From contig JAEZTL010000002.1 in assembly GCA_023421395.1 (NCBI GenBank), forward strand, positions 1 through 64,000: 64,000 nucleotides of DNA, written 5' to 3'. The notes below the pieces were generated by a model. It was given only the letters and a program-made list of their open reading frames with translations. It was not told the DNA's origin and made no database searches. The position numbers and the translations under genes are program-made. Shown here piece by piece: positions 1-9,116 of this stretch; position 1 is the stretch's first letter, and each line of letters starts with the position of its first letter. The stretch comes from Bacillota bacterium. GTDB taxonomy: Bacteria; Bacillota; Clostridia; Christensenellales; Aristaeellaceae.

Positions 1-252
1 GGGGCCGGCCAATTTGGCGGGGCCGCCGCCTGGCGTTCAAAAACCGGCGAGACTATTGATGTAAACGAGCACGCCTGCGCACGTCTGAAATCCTCACGGG
101 GATCCGGACGGCGTACCGAATAGAGTATTGTTTCTTCTTCACATTATGTGCATTGAATGAATAAGCCTCTCCCGGCGCGCCTGTCGTCAAGAACAATGGC
201 AGCTTCGCAGTCATTTCAACGGCTTGACGTGCCGTTTCGTGGCCGCTGCGCC
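1..252. other. Non-coding or unresolved left edge
   Basis: Nothing here reads as a convincing gene on either strand. It lies downstream of the thioredoxin-like gene, and I see no clear hairpin followed by a T-run that would end that transcript. An A+T-richer patch around 121-165 could belong to a promoter of a gene left of the window, but no good -35/-10 pair is present. Confidence 0.4.
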
Positions 253-819
253 TCAGGCGGCCTCGACTTCGGCCATCTTCTGCTCGATCACCTTTTTCCA
301 GTCGTCGTAGCTCATGGAACCGACGATCGCCTGGCCGACGATCTGCCCCTGCTGATCCACGAAAAAACTGGTGGGGAACGCGGTGATGTAGTTCATCAGC
401 ATGGTATTGATGGTGTCGTCAGGCAGCACGCTCTTATAGGCCGCGCCGGATTTTTCCGCGATCTCCTTGCCCAGCGCCACGTTGTTTGGATCCTGTGCGT
501 CTTTTGTGCCCGCGTCGCCCAGCACGCCCAGCACCTGGAAGCCCTCGATCTCCTGATCCAGCTTCGCCAGATCCGGTATCTCTCTGATGCAGGGCGAGCA
601 GAAGGTGGCCCACACGTTGACCAGCGTCAGCTTGCCTTCAGCAAAGATATTGCTGTCCACCGCGTTGCCGTCGATATCCACCGTGGAGAACGCACCGATG
701 ACGCTGTCCATGGGCGCTGCCGCCTCGGTGGGTGCGGGCGTGGCGGCGCTTTCAGCAAAGGCGGCGACAGCCGTCAGCAGCATCGCCAGCGCCAGCAAAA
801 TCAAACCAGTTTTTTTCAT
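253..819 (-). CDS. Exported TlpA/ResA-like thioredoxin
   Basis: 188 residues. An N-terminal signal peptide (Lys-Lys then a hydrophobic stretch to about residue 22, likely cut after AFA) is followed by a low-complexity Ala/Pro/Thr linker and a thioredoxin fold. The redox motif is CSPC (Cys74 and Cys77) in the context WATFCSPC, and a cis-Pro loop (AFPTSFF) lies near the C-terminus, as in TlpA/ResA disulfide reductases. These act outside the membrane on substrates such as apocytochromes or oxidised proteins; the substrate here is unknown. No lipobox cysteine is visible, so anchoring would have to be by an uncleaved signal. I chose the ATG at 819 because it starts the signal peptide and follows an AAAGGTGG ribosome site. 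It is the last gene of a minus-strand run starting with the acidic membrane protein. Confidence 0.85.
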   Translation of the reverse strand: MKKTGLILLALAMLLTAVAAFAESAATPAPTEAAAPMDSVIGAFSTVDIDGNAVDSNIFAEGKLTLVNVWATFCSPCIREIPDLAKLDQEIEGFQVLGVLGDAGTKDAQDPNNVALGKEIAEKSGAAYKSVLPDDTINTMLMNYITAFPTSFFVDQQGQIVGQAIVGSMSYDDWKKVIEQKMAEVEAA

Positions 820-860
820 TACATTTCCACCTTTCCCGGTTGTTGCTAGGGATATACCCG

Positions 861-2135
861 CTACAAAAGGTTTCCAAACACCGCGTATTGGAGCGCGCAG
901 TAGACCGTGCCGAGGATGAGCAGCGCCCCGATCGCAGCCCTTCGCCAGCGGCCGCGGGCGATGAGCGTGAGCATCGGGTAGAGCGCGTACATCGCCATCA
1001 GATATCGCGGGCCTGAAAGCAGCCACGTGGGCGAGAACGAGATCCACGCGTACACCAGCGCGTAAGCGCCGTCCGCCGGGTGCGCGCGCCGAAATGTCCG
1101 GCACATCACCACAAAAGCTATGACGATTGAAACCAGCTGCGGGATCCATATCCCCTGCCTCGCGCCGGCGCCATCGTAGTGAAACGCGTTTTCCAGCGTA
1201 TAGGAAAGCGTGTTCCATACGCTGCCCATGGTCTGGCTCCAATGCTCCCTCTGGTAGATCAGAAACTGGAACGGGTTGCCCGACACCCGCCAGTTCAGCA
1301 GGAGATACGCGCCGAAGCCCAGCGCGATCAACGAAACCTGCAGTGCGCGGAGCGCGACGCGCGCGGGGTGGGGCTTTCCACCGCGGGCTTCCAACCGCAT
1401 CGCCTCATAAAACACCGGAATGGCGGTGATCAGGCCCTGGATGCGGGACGCGCTGGCCAGCGCGCCCAGCGCGACCGCAAGCCACAGCCTCTGCTTTCTG
1501 GCAGCCAGCACGCTGAAGAGCGTCAGCATCAAGAAAATGGATTCACTGTAAGGAATTGACAGGTACAGCGACGTGGGGAAAAGAAGCAGCGCGCGGACCG
1601 CATCCCGCGCGCTTGGGTCGCCAAGCTGCAGGAGCGTCAGTTCGTAGAGTGCCCAACAGGCCGCCGTCAGGAAGAGATTGGACAGAACCGTAGCGGCCAC
1701 CGCCGCGCTCCCGCCGAAAAGCGGCAGCATCGCCCGCACCGCCAGCGGGTAGAGCGGATAGAACACCAGATGAAAACGGGGATCGCCCTCGTTGACGTAC
1801 CAGTCCCGGGCCAGGCCCAGGTAATGGTTGGCATCCCAGCGCACCCAGAAGGCGCCGGGATGTGCCAGGTAATCCCCCAGCTGCCCAGCCGCGGCGCAGC
1901 CGGCCAGCGCGATCAGATACAAAAAAAGCCTCGTGGCGAGCACCCACGCGACAAGCCAGCCGATCAGCCGCAGGCGCTCCTTCGGTGCGCCGCGCCGCGC
2001 CGGAACCTCCCGAGGAGCGCTTCCCGCGCGAAGCGGTGAAAAATATCCGTACAAATATGTCAGAAGCAACACGGCCGCCGCCAGCGTCACCGCGGCGGGC
2101 AGCGTAACGCCCAGTATCTTTTCAAATCCCTGCAT
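861..2135 (-). CDS. PIG-V-like integral membrane mannosyltransferase (GT-C fold)
   Basis: 424 residues with about eight to ten hydrophobic segments. Residues 99-105 (RWDANHY) and 125-130 (FYPLYP) match the signature of the PIG-V/GPI mannosyltransferase 2 family, whose bacterial members are polyprenyl-phosphate-sugar-dependent glycosyltransferases; the Asp after the first Trp is the expected catalytic acid. By family it would move a sugar, probably mannose, from a lipid carrier to an acceptor on the outer face of the membrane. The acceptor cannot be told. It starts right after the stop of the P-loop ATPase gene (2137), so the two are probably co-transcribed. Confidence 0.75.
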   Translation of the reverse strand: MQGFEKILGVTLPAAVTLAAAVLLLTYLYGYFSPLRAGSAPREVPARRGAPKERLRLIGWLVAWVLATRLFLYLIALAGCAAAGQLGDYLAHPGAFWVRWDANHYLGLARDWYVNEGDPRFHLVFYPLYPLAVRAMLPLFGGSAAVAATVLSNLFLTAACWALYELTLLQLGDPSARDAVRALLLFPTSLYLSIPYSESIFLMLTLFSVLAARKQRLWLAVALGALASASRIQGLITAIPVFYEAMRLEARGGKPHPARVALRALQVSLIALGFGAYLLLNWRVSGNPFQFLIYQREHWSQTMGSVWNTLSYTLENAFHYDGAGARQGIWIPQLVSIVIAFVVMCRTFRRAHPADGAYALVYAWISFSPTWLLSGPRYLMAMYALYPMLTLIARGRWRRAAIGALLILGTVYCALQYAVFGNLL

Positions 2136-2136
2136 G

Positions 2137-2823
2137 TCAGTCCATCCACTCGGGTTTCAGCATGAGATCAAGCGGGATGACGGGAACGCTCAGATCGCCC
2201 AGCGCCTCCAGTATCCTTCGTTCGCCCGCCGCCGCCGCCACGGGTATGCCCGTACGCGCGGCGACGCGCTGAAGCACCGCCTGACCTTCGAGAACGTCCT
2301 CCGGCGTCGTCCAGCAGCCCATGTTGGAATTGTTGATGAGCCCCGCAGGCGTCAGCCTCGCGCGGTGGGCGATGCGCTCCATCTGCCGTTCGATCTGGTC
2401 CTCGTCTTCGGAGAACGGCCGGAAGATGTTGACCACGTAGTAAAGCGCGCAGCCGGTCCGCTCCATCTGGGGTCGGTATCGGCCCAGCGCCGACGCGCCG
2501 GCCTCCTCCCCGCCCGCGTCCAGTACCGCATAAATGGAAGGGTCGTCAAACACCGACTGCACCTGGGCCGGCAGCACCGGCAAATCAACGCCCGTCAGCG
2601 CGTAGGGCGGGGCGATCACCCCGACGCCCCGGGCGGCAAGGGCTTCTCCCTGCTCCGCGCTCCGGAAGAACGGGTTGACAATGTCAAGGTCCACCACTTT
2701 GGCCTTCAGTCCCGCTTCCGCCGCCGTCAGCGACAGCGCCATCGCGATTTCCGTCTTTCCGCTGCCATAGTGCCCGGCCACCGCCAGGATGCGGTTCAGG
2801 CGCCACGGATTAAAACCCATCAT
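2137..2823 (-). CDS. P-loop ATPase, MinD/ParA-like
   Basis: 228 residues. Residues 17-24 (GHYGSGKT) are a Walker A motif, followed by a KVVDLDIVNPFF segment that resembles the switch region of deviant-Walker SIMIBI ATPases (MinD, ParA, CobQ-like). The deviant Walker lysine is not present in the exact ParA form, so a role in partition is not implied. Its ATG overlaps the TGA of the upstream gene (ATGA at 2820-2823), and the mannosyltransferase follows directly. Function unknown; a regulatory or chaperone-like ATPase is an inference. Confidence 0.7.
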   Translation of the reverse strand: MMGFNPWRLNRILAVAGHYGSGKTEIAMALSLTAAEAGLKAKVVDLDIVNPFFRSAEQGEALAARGVGVIAPPYALTGVDLPVLPAQVQSVFDDPSIYAVLDAGGEEAGASALGRYRPQMERTGCALYYVVNIFRPFSEDEDQIERQMERIAHRARLTPAGLINNSNMGCWTTPEDVLEGQAVLQRVAARTGIPVAAAAGERRILEALGDLSVPVIPLDLMLKPEWMD

Positions 2824-3761
2824 CCCCGCGCGTCCTGCTTTCTGCGCCGGCCGCGTTCCGCGCTGCGCTGTGTATAGCCGCTGTGCCAGCCCTCGTCCTC
2901 GTCAGCGCCCCGCACCGCGCCCGGCTCGTCGCCCGGCAGGAGCCTGGGCCGCTGATAAACCGACGTATCCTGTGCGTCCCGCTCCGATGTCTGCCGGACG
3001 CGGTGCGAAACGATGTCTTCCATCGGGTCCTCGCCCAGATCGTCAAAGAAATCGCCCTCGACGCTGAAGGGATCCTCTTCCGCGCCGGCCTTTTTGCGAG
3101 GTAAGGCAAAAAGCCGCCTGCGCTTGGCGCGGCCGCGGGCCGGTCGGATGTCCGCATCGGGGTCTTCTTCGTCCTCGTCCCCATCCTCCTCCGGCGCGTC
3201 CTCCTCAGCCTCCGACGCGCGCCGCGCGGAGGGCGCGTATCCGCCGGCCCGGTCGCCGTAGAGCGCGTCAAAATCTTCCCGGCCGCGGCCGTCCTCCGGG
3301 TCATCCTCTTCCGCCTCGTCGTAGGCTTCGTCCCCGTATTCGTCCTCGTCGGCTTCGCCGTAGCGGTCGGCGCGGACGTCATCGAGTTCATCGAAGTCCT
3401 CGTCGTACTCCGCCTCCGCGCCGCGCCGCGCGCGAGCCGGGGCGTAGTCGCCGTAGTGCAGCATCAGATCATCGTCGTCAATGTCCTCCACGTCGTTGTC
3501 CAGCAGAATACGGCGCTTTCTGAACCATACCCAATAGGGCCGCCAGCGCGCCAGCCAGACCACCCAGTCTGCCAGTACGCCGACGACGATCAGCGCAATC
3601 AGTATTTTAATCCAATTGGCGGCAAACCATGATATGGACGTCATACCGCCGCCGGAGTGGCTGCCGGTCGTTTGAAAGGCGTCCGCTATGGAACTGGCGA
3701 TCCAGCGGATCCACCCCAGCATCCCCTTGATGAACGAATCGGTGAAATCGGCTTGCTGCAT
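2820..3761 (-). CDS. Membrane protein with long acidic disordered tail
   Basis: 313 residues, family not recognised. A short N-terminal amphipathic stretch is followed by a transmembrane helix around residues 50-72 and a Trp/Arg-rich juxtamembrane segment. The remaining 220 or so residues are low-complexity and rich in Asp, Glu, Arg and Ala, as in an intrinsically disordered cytoplasmic domain. The start ATG follows a GGAAGGGA ribosome site. It is the first gene of a tight run (ATPase, mannosyltransferase, thioredoxin) lying downstream of cdaA-cdaR, so a cell-envelope role is possible but unproven. Confidence 0.65.
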   Translation of the reverse strand: MQQADFTDSFIKGMLGWIRWIASSIADAFQTTGSHSGGGMTSISWFAANWIKILIALIVVGVLADWVVWLARWRPYWVWFRKRRILLDNDVEDIDDDDLMLHYGDYAPARARRGAEAEYDEDFDELDDVRADRYGEADEDEYGDEAYDEAEEDDPEDGRGREDFDALYGDRAGGYAPSARRASEAEEDAPEEDGDEDEEDPDADIRPARGRAKRRRLFALPRKKAGAEEDPFSVEGDFFDDLGEDPMEDIVSHRVRQTSERDAQDTSVYQRPRLLPGDEPGAVRGADEDEGWHSGYTQRSAERGRRRKQDARG

Positions 3762-3843
3762 ACGTATCCCTTCCTGCCCGCTTTTCCGGAGGGCTTGGCC
3801 TCCGGGCGCGGGGAGACAGTTTCAAAAGCGCGGGCGCCGGGTG

Positions 3844-5130
3844 TCAACCGGCCTTCTGCGTCAGCGTCACGCGGACGTTGGCGGGATCCACCGTGATGGA
3901 TAGATCCGGGTAATTATCCACCGTCACCCTGACCGGCACGTCATACACGCCGACGCCATAGCCGGATAGGTCCACCCAGCACACCAGGTCGTTGCGGGAC
4001 AGCGACTGCACCGCGGAATAGGGCCCCACCAACTTGACCTCCAGCTTGGGCGACGACCAACTGGCGTGCAACCCTTCCGAAACGCCGTTTAACGTGGCTT
4101 GAAGGTTGGTGTAGCGGCGGGTCAGTTCCTGTTCGACGATGTTGACGGTGGCGGACACCTGGCCGCTGGACAGATTTTTGATGTCCTTGAGCGCCGCGAT
4201 GTTCACAACCTGCGTGAAGGAGCGATCCGCGCCGGCGACATCGATGGGCTCGATGGCCAGATGATCCAGCGTATCCAGCAGCGACTGGTCTGCGGCGACC
4301 AGAACGGTGCTCGGGTTGATCTCGATGGATTCCAGCGTGTAGCCCCGCCGCACGCTGCCCTCCACCGATTCACCGGGGGTGGCCGTCACGGAAATCTGCT
4401 TGGTTGGGTAGATGTCCACCGTCACGGTGACGGAGCTGGTGGAACTGGACAGCGCGTAGTCCGCCTCGATCGGATCCCCGTGGGCGTCCAGGAGCCTGAG
4501 CTGTTCCACGCGGCTGCCGGGGGTGGTACGACCGGTGACGTCCACATCCACCCGGGCGCTGGACACCTTCTGCACCAGGGAGGTCGGGCCGGTCACGGTG
4601 ATCTGCGACGGGTTGGCGCGGCTGACGTTGTACCAGTAGTCGTTCTCCTGCGTCCCCGCAATCCGGGTCTCCACCGGGACGTACCGCTGATCCAGGTTCT
4701 CCACCTCCACCTCCACGGACTCCGGCCACACCTGCGTCACCGTACCGTAGGTGGACGTTCCGCGCAGGCGGATCGACTGCTTCCCGGTCTTTCGGATGGA
4801 GGAGAGGTCCATCTCCACATGCACGTTATCGGTCGTCACCAGCGAGAACGCGGACTGGGAAACGCGCACGGAAACCCTCGCAGAGGACAGCGCGTCGGCA
4901 AGGTTCGTCGCCAGCGCGAGCCGGCTGCTGGACAAAACCGACTGACCGCTGACGGTGATGTCCACGCCCGAAAGAGTCTTTTCCCGGGTGATGGACGGGT
5001 TGGCGTAGAGCACGTAACTCCAGAGGCCCAGCGCGATCAGCACGCTTAAGAGTTTAAAACCGAAATTGCGCGTAAGCCCCTTCCAAAGGTGGGGCAGGAG
5101 CTTGCTCAGGCCGTTTTTATCCACCCTCAT
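3844..5130 (-). CDS. cdaR: CdaR, YbbR-domain regulator of diadenylate cyclase
   Basis: 428 residues. An N-terminal helix (FGFKLLSVLIALGLWSYV) anchors the protein; the extracytoplasmic part contains several YbbR repeats of about 80 residues, seen as recurring patterns of beta strands ending in Val-x-Val. CdaR binds and modulates the membrane cyclase CdaA. Its ATG at 5130 lies inside the 3' end of cdaA (14-nt overlap) and follows GGAGAG, so the pair is translationally coupled. glmM, often third in this operon, is not present here. Confidence 0.9.
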   Translation of the reverse strand: MRVDKNGLSKLLPHLWKGLTRNFGFKLLSVLIALGLWSYVLYANPSITREKTLSGVDITVSGQSVLSSSRLALATNLADALSSARVSVRVSQSAFSLVTTDNVHVEMDLSSIRKTGKQSIRLRGTSTYGTVTQVWPESVEVEVENLDQRYVPVETRIAGTQENDYWYNVSRANPSQITVTGPTSLVQKVSSARVDVDVTGRTTPGSRVEQLRLLDAHGDPIEADYALSSSTSSVTVTVDIYPTKQISVTATPGESVEGSVRRGYTLESIEINPSTVLVAADQSLLDTLDHLAIEPIDVAGADRSFTQVVNIAALKDIKNLSSGQVSATVNIVEQELTRRYTNLQATLNGVSEGLHASWSSPKLEVKLVGPYSAVQSLSRNDLVCWVDLSGYGVGVYDVPVRVTVDNYPDLSITVDPANVRVTLTQKAG

Positions 5131-5983
5131 GGCCGCTCTCCTTCCACCGGAAGATCGAGGTCAGCGTGATCGCATCGGTCGGCGCAAACATCTCCGCGAG
5201 GATTCCCGAGAGCGACTTGGCATCCAGGTGGCGGGTCAGCCGCCCACCGCGGGCCACCGAGATGATGCCCGTCTCTTCGGAAACGATCAGCACCACCGCG
5301 TCCGTCGTCTCAGAAATGCCGATGGCGGCCCGGTGCCGGGTGCCCAGCTCGCGGCTGATGGAGCTGTCGTCGGACAACTGCAGGATGCAGGCGGCCGCGG
5401 CGATGCGAAGCCCGGAGATCACCACCGCGCCGTCGTGCAGCGGCGTATTGGGCTCGAAAATATTTTCGATCAGCGGCTGGGAGATCTCGGCGTCCAGCAG
5501 CGTGCCGCTGGCCACCACGTCGCCCAGGCCCGTCCCGCGCTCGATCACCATCAGCGCGCCCACGCGCCGCTTGGAAAGGTTCATCAGGGCAGCGGTCATC
5601 TCCTGCACTACTTTTTCGGATATCTTCGCGTCCTTTGTGGAGCCCAGGAGCGCGCGCCAGCGCGACCGGCCCAACTGGTCGAGACCTCGCCGGATCTCCG
5701 GCTGGAAGAGAATCACCAGAAGCAGCGCGCCGATATTGAGCATCTGGAGCAGCAGCCAGCTGAGCGCGTTGAGCTGAAGAAGTTCCGCCAGGCCCGTGAT
5801 CAGGATGACGATGAAAACGCCCTTGAGCACGGTGTTCGCCCGCGTGTGGGCCAGCGCCCGGATCAGCTGGTAAACCAGCACCGAAACGATCGCGATATCC
5901 AGAATATTGCGCCAGTCGGGGCGCACAAACAGATTGGAGAAGAGCGAGAGAAACTGCTGCCAGAGGCCGCTTACAAAGGACAT
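5117..5983 (-). CDS. cdaA: CdaA diadenylate cyclase (c-di-AMP synthase)
   Basis: 288 residues. Three N-terminal transmembrane helices (about residues 27-90) precede a DAC domain. Both catalytic signatures are intact: DGA at 184-186 and RHR at 216-218. The enzyme condenses two ATP to c-di-AMP, which controls potassium and osmolyte uptake and cell-wall homeostasis in Bacillota. The start ATG follows GGGAGGG. c-di-AMP made here is a plausible ligand of the BusR-like regulator at 57849-58475. Confidence 0.95.
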   Translation of the reverse strand: MSFVSGLWQQFLSLFSNLFVRPDWRNILDIAIVSVLVYQLIRALAHTRANTVLKGVFIVILITGLAELLQLNALSWLLLQMLNIGALLLVILFQPEIRRGLDQLGRSRWRALLGSTKDAKISEKVVQEMTAALMNLSKRRVGALMVIERGTGLGDVVASGTLLDAEISQPLIENIFEPNTPLHDGAVVISGLRIAAAACILQLSDDSSISRELGTRHRAAIGISETTDAVVLIVSEETGIISVARGGRLTRHLDAKSLSGILAEMFAPTDAITLTSIFRWKESGHEGG

Positions 5984-6108
5984 GGCCCATCCCTCCCGCT
6001 TGCGTTTAGTCCGCCTGAGGCGGCGTGGTCAGCCCGGAAATGTCAAAGCGGCGCCCGTCTCAGGCGTCGTACGTTGGACGCGCGAAAGCGGCGCGAGGTT
6101 GCCGGGTT

Positions 6109-6723
6109 TTATTCCCGGACGCGATCCTCCCGCAGCATTGCGTAGAGCGCCACATCCACGTAGCGGCCCTTGTTGAAGAGTCTGCCGCGCAGCGTACCCT
6201 CGTGCTTCATGCCCGCCTTGCGCATCACGGCGCCGGAGGCTGGGTTGTCCAACTCGTGCTGCGCCTCAACCCGATGCAGGCGCATCTCGTCAAAGGCAAA
6301 GTCCAGCATGGCGGAAAGCGCCTCGGTCATGATGCCCTGATTCCAGTAGGCCCTCGACAGCGAGTAGCCAACCTCTGCGGAATTGTTCTCCCGCTGATAC
6401 CACATGAAGCCGATGGTGCCGATCATCTTGCCGCTGGCTACATGTTCGATGCCCCAGCTGACCGGCTCGCCCATTCGGTACTTGCGCAGCATATAGCGGA
6501 TGTAGGCACGCGATTCGTTGATCGAGCGGTGGGCGTCCCAAAGAACATGCCGCGCAACCTGCGGATCCCTGCTGTATTCGAACATGTCCGCGGCATCCCG
6601 CATGGTCAGTCTCCGAATGTACAGCCGCTCCGTCCGGATGCCCTTCATCCTGGCGAAAACCGATTCTTCGTAAAAGGTCATGCTGTGGCCTCTGGTATTC
6701 AGAATGATACCTCCCGGTTCCAT
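6109..6723 (-). CDS. GNAT acetyltransferase, RimJ/RimL type
   Basis: 204 residues at the longest start. It has the RimJ/RimL pattern: an early RTERLYIRRL strand, a central beta-bulge region with VGYSLSRAYWNQGIMTEAL that binds acetyl-CoA, and a late NPASGAVMRKAGM motif. It would acetylate an amine, either the N-terminus of a protein or a small molecule. Its first ATG overlaps the TAA of the gene upstream (TAATG at 6721-6725), but an internal ATG at 6681 is also possible because the first 14 residues are unlike the family. It is the last gene of the Nudix/GH2-like run. Confidence 0.8.
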   Translation of the reverse strand: MEPGGIILNTRGHSMTFYEESVFARMKGIRTERLYIRRLTMRDAADMFEYSRDPQVARHVLWDAHRSINESRAYIRYMLRKYRMGEPVSWGIEHVASGKMIGTIGFMWYQRENNSAEVGYSLSRAYWNQGIMTEALSAMLDFAFDEMRLHRVEAQHELDNPASGAVMRKAGMKHEGTLRGRLFNKGRYVDVALYAMLREDRVRE

Positions 6724-8480
6724 TACAAAACCAGGCCGTTCAGGGATTCGATGTCTTCCGGCGCAATTCCTTCCGGCAGCACAATCTTTTCTCCCGGCAG
6801 CAGCGCGCCGTAGAAGGATCCGGCGGCAACGCCCAGCGCGGATACGCGCCCCTCGCAGAAGAGCGTCCCGTCCTGAAGCCTGAGTTCCGCCCGAGGCGGG
6901 CTCAAAAGCGCCGCTCTGGCCGGCGCGCCGGCGGCGAGCGCGATCACCTGATCGATCCGGGTCATTTCCCCGCCGTCGGAAAGCTCCGTCCGCGCGATCA
7001 CCATGCCCTCCGCCGGAAGGTTGGCGGTAAGTTCGCCCAGCGGCGTGGTTTCCCCTGTCAGCGCAGCAAAGCTGGTGGAGGCCATCAGCGCGCCATCCAG
7101 CGCGTAGACCGACGCGGTCACCGTCACGGGACGCTTTTTCACCCGATCCGAATGAATCCAGACCGTCAGCGGACGATGCGAGGCCAGCGCCTCCGGCTGC
7201 TCAAAAGCCGCGCAGTCCCTCCATGCCTGCCTGAGCGCCACAAAAGCCGGGCGCTTAACCCCGGAATGCTCGATCAGTGCGGAACTGGCGTAGCACGGCG
7301 CGCCTTCGGCCGCGTTGACGGCAAAAGCACCGCCCGCCCGCCGCGCGACGAGCGCCTCGGCGCGCAGCGCCTCCGCCTGAACGAACCGGCTGATGCGAGC
7401 GTACCGCGCGGCGTCCCCCAGCGCGTTGGCGCCGTAAAGCGCTTCCGCGGCCTTCGCGTCCGGGCAGGGGCTGTCCGTGACTCGCCAGGCCGGCGTTCCC
7501 GGCGGCCAGAAGCGCTCGCCTCCCGCCAGACCTTCCATGGCGCGGAGGGTGGCGAGCGCCGTTTCCCCCGCCCCTTCCGGACAGTCGGCGCCTGCCGCGT
7601 TCAGAAGCCCTTCCGGCAAAAAATCCGGCGGCAGCAGCTCTTCGCCGCCGCCAGGCCCCGCCGCCTCGGCGCCCAGCGCCTTCAGCGAGCGCATCAGTTC
7701 CCGGTCGCAGAGGCGATGGGGAGGAACCAGCGCGATGCGCAGCGGCCGTTTCGCGTCCATCGCAACATTCAGGAGGGCGGAATCGCAGGCAACGCCGGAC
7801 CGCTCGATCTGGAGCCGCACGGTGTAGTAGGTTTCCCCGTCCCAGGAGACGGCGCCGGGCAGCTTCAGCGCGTGGGACACATGCCCTTGGGCCGCGCGGA
7901 GCCGCTCATAGACCTCATTGGTCGCCACCATTTCACCATCCAGCGACACCTGATACCGGAACAGGTAGCGCCCGGCGGCGTGGGCCATGAGATCGGCTTC
8001 CACCCCAATCGCCCCGCCCTCACCGTGGGCGCGCACACGCCGAAGTTCCACATAGCTGGTCTCCCGGAGCCACACCGGCCCCAGGATGCCCCGGGGCGCG
8101 CCGTCCGGCAGCGACGGGTCAAAGGCCACCTCCAGCAGGTTTTTCTCCGCCTCGCAGGCGCCGGTGATGTCCACCACCAGTTCGCCCGGCTCAAAGCGTG
8201 TCAACCGCTGGCCGTTCAAAATCACTTCGCCGCGCCCGGCGAGCCTTTCGAAGCGCAGGTGGAAGCGCTCATCTTCGTCGCCCAGGTCAAACCGCGCCTG
8301 GTACGCCCATCGCTGCGCGTACACCCACTGCTCGCTGAGCGAATCCATCCCCGAAGGCTCGCGCTTCAGGATGCCCTGCTCCCGGAGCGCGGCCTGCACA
8401 TCCCGGGGCGCGGGCATCAAAAGCGGCGGCCAAATGCCGCAGGAAATCGTCCACCCGCCGTCCAATCGTTTCGTCGCCAT
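6723..8480 (-). CDS. GH2/beta-mannosidase-like protein with a collapsed catalytic barrel
   Basis: 585 residues. About residues 45-190 form a GH2 sugar-binding jelly roll (WVYAQRWAYQARF, LNGQRL, LLEVAFDPSLPDGAPRG), followed by an Ig-like domain. C-terminally, a QAEALRAEALVARRAGGAFA segment and later beta domains resemble the end of beta-mannosidases. The TIM barrel that should lie between, usually over 300 residues with a catalytic Asn-Glu pair, is reduced to about 130 residues with no such pair. Known beta-mannosidases have more than 800 residues. This suggests a sugar-binding pseudoenzyme rather than a hydrolase. The ATG follows the Nudix stop directly (TAAATG). Confidence 0.65.
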   Translation of the reverse strand: MATKRLDGGWTISCGIWPPLLMPAPRDVQAALREQGILKREPSGMDSLSEQWVYAQRWAYQARFDLGDEDERFHLRFERLAGRGEVILNGQRLTRFEPGELVVDITGACEAEKNLLEVAFDPSLPDGAPRGILGPVWLRETSYVELRRVRAHGEGGAIGVEADLMAHAAGRYLFRYQVSLDGEMVATNEVYERLRAAQGHVSHALKLPGAVSWDGETYYTVRLQIERSGVACDSALLNVAMDAKRPLRIALVPPHRLCDRELMRSLKALGAEAAGPGGGEELLPPDFLPEGLLNAAGADCPEGAGETALATLRAMEGLAGGERFWPPGTPAWRVTDSPCPDAKAAEALYGANALGDAARYARISRFVQAEALRAEALVARRAGGAFAVNAAEGAPCYASSALIEHSGVKRPAFVALRQAWRDCAAFEQPEALASHRPLTVWIHSDRVKKRPVTVTASVYALDGALMASTSFAALTGETTPLGELTANLPAEGMVIARTELSDGGEMTRIDQVIALAAGAPARAALLSPPRAELRLQDGTLFCEGRVSALGVAAGSFYGALLPGEKIVLPEGIAPEDIESLNGLVL

Positions 8481-9044
8481 TTACAGTATGCCCATCTCTT
8501 TCAAAACCGGCTGCGCCAGAAGCACCGCGCAAATCGTCTTCGCATCCTCGATTTCACCGGCGTAGATTTGCGCAATCAGCGCCTTGGCGTCGATGAAGGA
8601 GAGGTTCAGGAATTCATCCTCGTCGGGGCTGCTCTCGCCCTGAGTGAGTCCGGTGGCCAGGTACAGCCCGATCACCTCGTCCGAAAAGCCCACGCTGGTG
8701 AAAATATCGGCCAGATGCCTAAAGGCGGCGGCGGTCAGCCCCGTCTCCTCGCGCAGTTCGCGCCGTGCGGCCTCCAGCCTGTCCGCGCCGAAATCGTCCA
8801 GCTTTCCCGCGGGGATCTCGTCCAGCGCGCGGTCCACCGCCGAGCGCCATTGGCGCACCAGCGCGATGCGGCCCTGATCATCCACCGCCACCACCGCCGC
8901 CGCGCCCACATGGCGCACCACCTCGCGGGTGGACGTCTTTCCGTTCGGCAGTTCCACCGTGGCGCGCTCCAGGTGCACCACTTTTCCGTCGAAGATTTTT
9001 TCCACGCCCAGCACTTTTTCCCGAAGGTCGCTGTCGAACGTCAT
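8481..9044 (-). CDS. Nudix hydrolase, ADP-ribose pyrophosphatase type
   Basis: 187 residues. The Nudix helix is present as RRELREETGL, with the two metal-binding glutamates; its N-terminal half (AGKLDDFGAD) lacks the usual glutamate and has one extra residue. The SVGFSDEVIGLYLA motif after it is typical of ADP-ribose pyrophosphatases, which turn ADP-ribose into AMP and ribose 5-phosphate. The ATG at 9044 was chosen over upstream codons because a strong GGAGGAG site lies seven bases before it and the mapped promoter places the transcript start only about 16 bases upstream. Confidence 0.88.
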   Translation of the reverse strand: MTFDSDLREKVLGVEKIFDGKVVHLERATVELPNGKTSTREVVRHVGAAAVVAVDDQGRIALVRQWRSAVDRALDEIPAGKLDDFGADRLEAARRELREETGLTAAAFRHLADIFTSVGFSDEVIGLYLATGLTQGESSPDEDEFLNLSFIDAKALIAQIYAGEIEDAKTICAVLLAQPVLKEMGIL

Positions 9045-9066
9045 GCACTTCTCCTCCATGCATTCC

Positions 9067-9095
9067 ATTATACACCACCCGCGGGAGAATCTCAA
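9067..9095 (-). promoter_or_regulatory. Sigma-A-type promoter of the Nudix operon
   Basis: On the minus strand TTGAGA (9095-9090) and TATAAT (9072-9067) are separated by 17 bp, five and six matches to consensus. It drives the Nudix, GH2-like and acetyltransferase genes and lies back to back with a promoter for the plus strand. Confidence 0.75.
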
Positions 9096-9116
9096 TCCGC
9101 GCGATGCATTTGGGGC

